DNA of 20,330 bases. Source: an uncultured Bacilli bacterium (GTDB lineage Bacteria > Bacillota_I > Bacilli_A > RF39 > UBA660). The notes under the pieces were generated by a model. That model worked only from the letters and a program-made list of their open reading frames with translations. It had not been told where the DNA came from and searched no databases. Made by a program: the position numbers and the translations under genes. Location of the stretch: positions 1 to 20,330 of the forward strand of contig CAKPMH010000021.1 in NCBI GenBank assembly GCA_934167935.1, written 5' to 3'. Of this stretch, positions 17,154-20,330 are shown in pieces. Numbering within the stretch: position 1 is the first letter of the stretch; each line of letters opens with the position of its first letter.

Positions 17154-17928
17154 TTTCAAACCTCCTAACTACATCAATCCAAAATAAGTATTCTTGCATA
17201 TCTTCTGGTGTTCCCCATTGACAAAATTTATCAATACATACTGGAACCCATACTTTTAAGTTATCCTTTACCATGTAGTTATATGGTAAACTAGCATAAA
17301 ACTCTCCATTTAATCTGTTATCATCATCAATTAACTTTTTACAATACTTTTTTAATAATTTTCCAGTTTTAAAATAATATATTCCTGGTGAATGTTTTGC
17401 CTTAGTTTTATCAGATTCAAATGAATATTTTTCTCTTATTTCTATTAAATTATCTTCTTCATCGGTAAGACATGAAGCATATAGGTTCTTCTTAATCAGC
17501 AAATGTGGGTGAAATCCCGAATAACATGGAATACAACCGTCACATTTTCTTTCTTTTAATTCATTTTTAAATTTTTTCCAGTCCCAAGTACTATAAAAAT
17601 CACAATAATTTATTATACAAGGTTCATTATCATCAATTAAATCTTTTGCTTTTAAAACATCAAAAACCGGACCATTTTTCTCCCATTTATCAATTGAAAA
17701 AATCTTGGTGTTTTTAGCCAATTTTTTTAGTGTTGATTCCATATCCTTGTTTGTATCTAGGTGCTCTTTTCTACATATAAATAGGAATTCATCATCCTCT
17801 GAATACATTCCTTTTACTATCCATTCAATTATTGGTTTTCCATTAACTTTTATAAATGGTTTTAGATCTTTATATCCTGCATTTGCAAACCTTGATCCAT
17901 ACCCTGTCATTGGTATAATTATTTTCAT
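17146..17928 (-). CDS. Nucleotidyltransferase (NTP_transferase family), first of a pair
   Basis: This 260-residue protein has the pyrophosphorylase signature GYGSRFANAGYKDLKPFI at 9-26, then INGKPII-like VNGKPIIEW at 28-36, a metal-site aspartate D110 in NYCDFY, NGEFYAS at 207-213 and WGTPED at 238-243. Proteins of this short type occur in capsule clusters, where they activate sugar or polyol phosphates. The ATG at 17928 is preceded by AAGGAG; an upstream in-frame start at 18006 lies inside the aldolase gene and has no ribosome site. It follows the aldolase by 16 bases, so the two are probably one transcript, and the aldolase may supply its substrate skeleton. The nucleotide used is unknown. 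Confidence 0.86.
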   Translation of the reverse strand: MKIIIPMTGYGSRFANAGYKDLKPFIKVNGKPIIEWIVKGMYSEDDEFLFICRKEHLDTNKDMESTLKKLAKNTKIFSIDKWEKNGPVFDVLKAKDLIDDNEPCIINYCDFYSTWDWKKFKNELKERKCDGCIPCYSGFHPHLLIKKNLYASCLTDEEDNLIEIREKYSFESDKTKAKHSPGIYYFKTGKLLKKYCKKLIDDDNRLNGEFYASLPYNYMVKDNLKVWVPVCIDKFCQWGTPEDMQEYLFWIDVVRRFEND

Positions 17929-17944
17929 ATTTTTCCACTCCTTA

Positions 17945-18946
17945 TTAATCAATATTTTGTCTATATTTTTCAAAATCACAATTATATAGTTTTTTTGCTT
18001 CTTCATTTGTTAAATAATTTAAATTATTTTCTTCATTGTTTAAAAATATTTTTGCACTAAAACTAAGTAGTGATTCTATTTCTCTAGCTTTCTTTAAAGT
18101 TTTTGCACATATATATATATAATTTTTATATACGATTAAGACTATTTTTCCGTTCTTACTTACAAATTCATCTAATTCTTTTTCTAAGAAACATTCAAGA
18201 TTCAACTCTTTTAATCCACAATATACTACACAGTCAGGACAGAACTTATAATTCCATAATTTATTATTATTTTTATTAAATGCTTTGTATATATCTATAT
18301 CTTCTGATAAATAAATTAAATCATTGTCATATTTTTTGATTAATTTATATATCTTTGTAACATTATCATATTTTTCAAATTTTATATTCAAATATTTTGA
18401 AAGTTTTAAATCTACTAAATCTATTAATCTTTCTATTTCTTCATAATTATCAGAAGTAACAATTAAACCGTGATTCTTTAAAAATATAATTTCTTCATCA
18501 TTATATTTCTTTATCATATTATAAGCTAATTCTAATCCTGGTGTTGTATAATCTATAAATGCAGAATTCGGAAATAGTTCTTTTACTATTTCTTCACAAT
18601 TATTTCTAGCTAATAATATATTAGAAAGTAATGAGTGAATGTGAACAGTATATTTTTTTGTCATAGAATGAAGAAAAACTTCTATAGATGCCTTATTACC
18701 AGAAATATGACATTTATCAAGTATTTCTTTTTCAGTATATTTTTCTTTTTTTATCATTTGTTTTATACATGAGAAATCAACAATACTATAACCTTCATTT
18801 AGTTTCACATCAGACAATAAATATCCAGATGATTTAATAGCCATAATACTATTATCAATTTTCACTGATGTATTACCTCCACCTGCTTGAACATAATCAT
18901 TTCTCATACCAACTATTCTTGAAATTTCTATTAACTGATCTATCAT
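17945..18946 (-). CDS. Class II aldolase family protein with C-terminal extension
   Basis: This 333-residue protein has a class II aldolase/adducin domain over about residues 1-190. It shows QAGGGNTSVKID at 20-31, as in the RhaD/YuxG branch, the zinc-binding H102-x-H104 and H159 (KNHG), and a candidate catalytic E89. The family cleaves or forms ketose 1-phosphates from dihydroxyacetone phosphate and an aldehyde; some members are epimerases or decarboxylases. The last 140 residues form an extra domain beginning FCPDCVVYCG at 235-244, related to the extension seen in longer RhaD-like proteins. The ATG at 18946 has AAAGGTG upstream; a GTG at 18997 would reach into the promoter. As first gene of the operon it may make the carbon skeleton used by the enzymes downstream. 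Substrates are unknown. Confidence 0.82.
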   Translation of the reverse strand: MIDQLIEISRIVGMRNDYVQAGGGNTSVKIDNSIMAIKSSGYLLSDVKLNEGYSIVDFSCIKQMIKKEKYTEKEILDKCHISGNKASIEVFLHSMTKKYTVHIHSLLSNILLARNNCEEIVKELFPNSAFIDYTTPGLELAYNMIKKYNDEEIIFLKNHGLIVTSDNYEEIERLIDLVDLKLSKYLNIKFEKYDNVTKIYKLIKKYDNDLIYLSEDIDIYKAFNKNNNKLWNYKFCPDCVVYCGLKELNLECFLEKELDEFVSKNGKIVLIVYKNYIYICAKTLKKAREIESLLSFSAKIFLNNEENNLNYLTNEEAKKLYNCDFEKYRQNID

Positions 18947-18970
18947 TTTTATCACCTTTAATAAAATTTT

Positions 18971-18997
18971 ATCATATTTATCGACTTTTTTCACCAA
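18971..18997 (-). promoter_or_regulatory. Probable promoter of the main polysaccharide operon
   Basis: On the minus strand, TTGGTG (18992-18997) and TATGAT (18971-18976) are separated by 15 bases, 25 bases ahead of the aldolase ATG. The spacing is short; shifting the -10 to TGATAA gives 17. A perfect 12-bp palindrome, ataaaattttat (18961-18972), abuts the -10 and could be an operator or chance in AT-rich DNA. This is the only intergenic gap upstream of the ten-gene block. Confidence 0.45.
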
Positions 18998-19063
18998 TAA
19001 TTTAATGACATAACAAAAACATGGTTAAAATAAGAATTAAAAAAATAATTACTTTTTCAACTT

Positions 19064-19090
19064 TTGATATTTTTTTTTAATTATGATACA
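19064..19090 (+). promoter_or_regulatory. Candidate promoter of the acyltransferase gene
   Basis: TTGATA (19064-19069) is followed by a T-rich stretch and TATGATACA (19082-19090). TATGAT is only 12 bases from the -35, while GATACA (19085-19090) gives 15. The match is weak, but a promoter is needed because this gene diverges from the operon across a 162-base gap. Confidence 0.3.
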
Positions 19091-19108
19091 CTGTCATTGG
19101 TGATAGTT

Positions 19109-20101
19109 ATGAATAATAAAAAAAGGGAAATATGGTTGGATATTTTAAAAGGAATTGCAATTCTGCTTGTTATAATTGGACATGGTCCTACAATCAGCAA
19201 TAGACTATATGAATTTATTTGGGCATTCCATATGCCATTATTTTTTTTAATCAGTGGCTATACATTCAAAAAAAAGGAAGAAAAAAAATTTATAAAAGAT
19301 AAAGCAAAGAGGTTATTAATCCCCTACTATTTTACTTGTATTTTATTAATTGCTTCAAATATAATTTATAATATATACTATAAATCTTTTTCTTTTAACA
19401 GATTATTATTAATTCTAAAACGATGGATATGGGCTGGAATATATGGTAGTTGTTGGTCATATAATAATCCTTTTAAAATTTATGATATTGGTGCTATATG
19501 GTTTTTATGTACTTTGTTTGCTGCTTTATTGTTATTTAATTTTATTATGAATACAAAAGAAGAATATCAACCTTTCATAATTGTTATATTAGTATATATA
19601 GGACTTAGTTTAAATCAGTTTTTTTGGTTACCCTTTAACTTTGCATCAGCATGCACGTCAACATTGTTACTATATGTAGGATACCTTTCAAAAAAATTTG
19701 ACATATTAAATAATAAATCATTAATATTAAAATTACTATTATTTATCATCTCAGCTGTGTGTATTTATAATAAAAGTATGGTTATTATTGGCAACAATAC
19801 TTATTCTTATGGTGTATTTTCCATTTTGGGTGCAATAGCAATAAGTTATTGGATAGCAAAGTTTTCAAAGCAACTGGAAAAAACAAAATATGTATCAAAA
19901 TTTTTATCCTATCTAGGAAGAAACACTTTAGTTATTCTCTGTTTTCATCTTATTGAACTAGATTACATAAAATGGGAAAATATAATTAGTTTTAATAATT
20001 TATATATTAATTGTATTATTATTTATATACTTAAGATTCTATGGGCGCTATTCTTTATAAAATTAGTGGATAAAACTTTCCTAAAAAGAATTTACAAATA
20101 A
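19109..20101 (+). CDS. Acyltransferase-3 family membrane protein (O-acyltransferase)
   Basis: This 330-residue polytopic protein belongs to the acyltransferase-3 family (OafA/WecH group), which moves acetyl or other acyl groups onto surface sugars. The family start is clear: WLDILKGIAILLVIIGH at 9-25 with the catalytic-type histidine H25, then FHMPLFFLISGY at 40-51, AKRLLIPYY near 66-74, and about ten hydrophobic segments. I use the ATG at 19109, where the family's usual short hydrophilic start begins and a weak GGTGAT lies upstream. A TTG at 19064 would add 15 atypical residues over the promoter. It is transcribed away from the polysaccharide operon and may modify its product. The acyl group and acceptor are not known. 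Confidence 0.88.
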   Translation: MNNKKREIWLDILKGIAILLVIIGHGPTISNRLYEFIWAFHMPLFFLISGYTFKKKEEKKFIKDKAKRLLIPYYFTCILLIASNIIYNIYYKSFSFNRLLLILKRWIWAGIYGSCWSYNNPFKIYDIGAIWFLCTLFAALLLFNFIMNTKEEYQPFIIVILVYIGLSLNQFFWLPFNFASACTSTLLLYVGYLSKKFDILNNKSLILKLLLFIISAVCIYNKSMVIIGNNTYSYGVFSILGAIAISYWIAKFSKQLEKTKYVSKFLSYLGRNTLVILCFHLIELDYIKWENIISFNNLYINCIIIYILKILWALFFIKLVDKTFLKRIYK

Positions 20102-20109
20102 TAAAAAAC

Positions 20110-20140
20110 CAATTTCGATAATCCGAAATTGTTTTTTTTT
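20110..20140. terminator. Bidirectional terminator between convergent genes
   Basis: A perfect 8-bp stem, CAATTTCG/CGAAATTG (20110-20117 with 20124-20131), has a 6-base loop and is followed on the plus strand by nine T (20132-20140). On the minus strand it is followed by GG and six T (20103-20108). It serves the acyltransferase gene, which stops 9 bases before it, and the converging lysozyme-like gene, whose stop is 20 bases away. Confidence 0.9.
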
Positions 20141-20150
20141 ATAATTTATT

Positions 20151-20330
20151 TTAATAATAGAAAACACTTAAATCAACTGTATTTTCTGTAATACCTGGTA
20201 GTCTTGCCTTACTAGTATATTGCCATCCGCGATAAGAATATGGATATGTGCAATCTGTTGCATACTCTGCAATCCAAGTAACATACGCTCTAGCTGCTGC
20301 ACTAAGTCTAGTTAAAGCATAATTCTTACC
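20151..20330 (-). CDS. GH25 lysozyme-like protein, C-terminal fragment (cut by window edge)
   Basis: The last 59 codons of a minus-strand gene run in from the window edge, frame open to a TAA at 20151. The segment contains TWIAEYATDCTYPYSYRGWQY followed by TSKARLPGI and VDLSVFYY, which is the end of a glycosyl hydrolase family 25 domain: a WxAxY strand, a WQYTS strand, then the G-I-x-G/E-x-VDL-Sx-F-Y finish. GH25 enzymes are muramidases that cut the MurNAc-GlcNAc bond of peptidoglycan. The protein ends with the catalytic domain, so any cell-wall binding repeats must be N-terminal. The catalytic DxE residues, start and any signal peptide lie beyond 20330. A role in cell-wall remodelling at this locus is possible but not shown. 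Confidence 0.82.
   Translation of the reverse strand, partial: GKNYALTRLSAAARAYVTWIAEYATDCTYPYSYRGWQYTSKARLPGITENTVDLSVFYY

Noticed and set aside
16394..17989. Three further plus-strand open frames (16394-16585, 16956-17141, 17705-17989)
   Set aside because: All are antisense to well-supported nucleotidyltransferase genes and lack start signals or recognisable domains.
18947..18997. Seventeen-residue N-terminal extension of the aldolase from a GTG at 18997
   Set aside because: It would cover the promoter and the ribosome site for the ATG at 18946, and the extra residues are lysine-rich and unlike the family.
1..20330. Mobile element, CRISPR or phage content
   Set aside because: I found no transposase, integrase, terminal inverted repeats, spaced repeat arrays or phage structural genes; the lone GH25 fragment is not enough to suggest a prophage.

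Overview
The window is strongly AT-rich DNA (by eye roughly a quarter to 30% G+C). Genes are tightly packed, carry Gram-positive type Shine-Dalgarno sequences (AGGAGG, AAAGGTG), use TGA as a normal stop, and include a TagGH/RgpCD-type exporter and a GH25 muramidase end. This points to a low-GC Bacillota (Clostridia or Bacilli grade). Nothing in the sequence fixes the genus. There are no rRNA or tRNA genes, CRISPR arrays, insertion sequences or phage genes, and no gene-free stretch longer than about 160 bases.

Nearly everything is one long minus-strand locus for a cell-surface polysaccharide, read from about 18946 down to 11. The upstream block (18946 to 8826) has a probable promoter at 18971-18997 and ten closely spaced or overlapping genes. 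In order these are a class II aldolase, two adjacent related nucleotidyltransferases, a membrane glycosyltransferase fused to a phosphoribulokinase-like kinase, a GT2, a GT-C-like membrane protein, a GDPD-like phosphodiesterase, a HAD phosphatase, a GtrA protein and a DUF616 glycosyltransferase. The downstream block (8774 to 1068) begins at an extended -10 promoter (8791-8801). It holds the ABC exporter (Wzt, Wzm), a rhamnosyltransferase-like GT2, a tandem-domain GT4, a GT-C-like membrane protein, a membrane-anchored GT2 and a second GtrA, and ends at a terminator (1031-1063). A GtrB-like GT2 (946 to 11) follows under its own good promoter.

A working model is as follows. Soluble glycosyltransferases build a chain on a lipid carrier in the cytoplasm and the Wzm/Wzt transporter exports it. 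The GT2, GtrA and GT-C sets make, flip and use polyprenyl-phosphate sugars outside the membrane to decorate it. The aldolase, kinase, nucleotidyltransferase, HAD and GDPD genes look like a pathway for an unusual nucleotide-activated building block. That last idea is inference. The kinase fused to a membrane glycosyltransferase is the most unusual item in the window.

On the plus strand, an acyltransferase-3 membrane protein (19109-20101) diverges from the operon and could acylate the polymer. It converges on the 3' end of a GH25 lysozyme-like gene (20151-20330, minus strand, cut by the window edge), with a bidirectional terminator hairpin between them.
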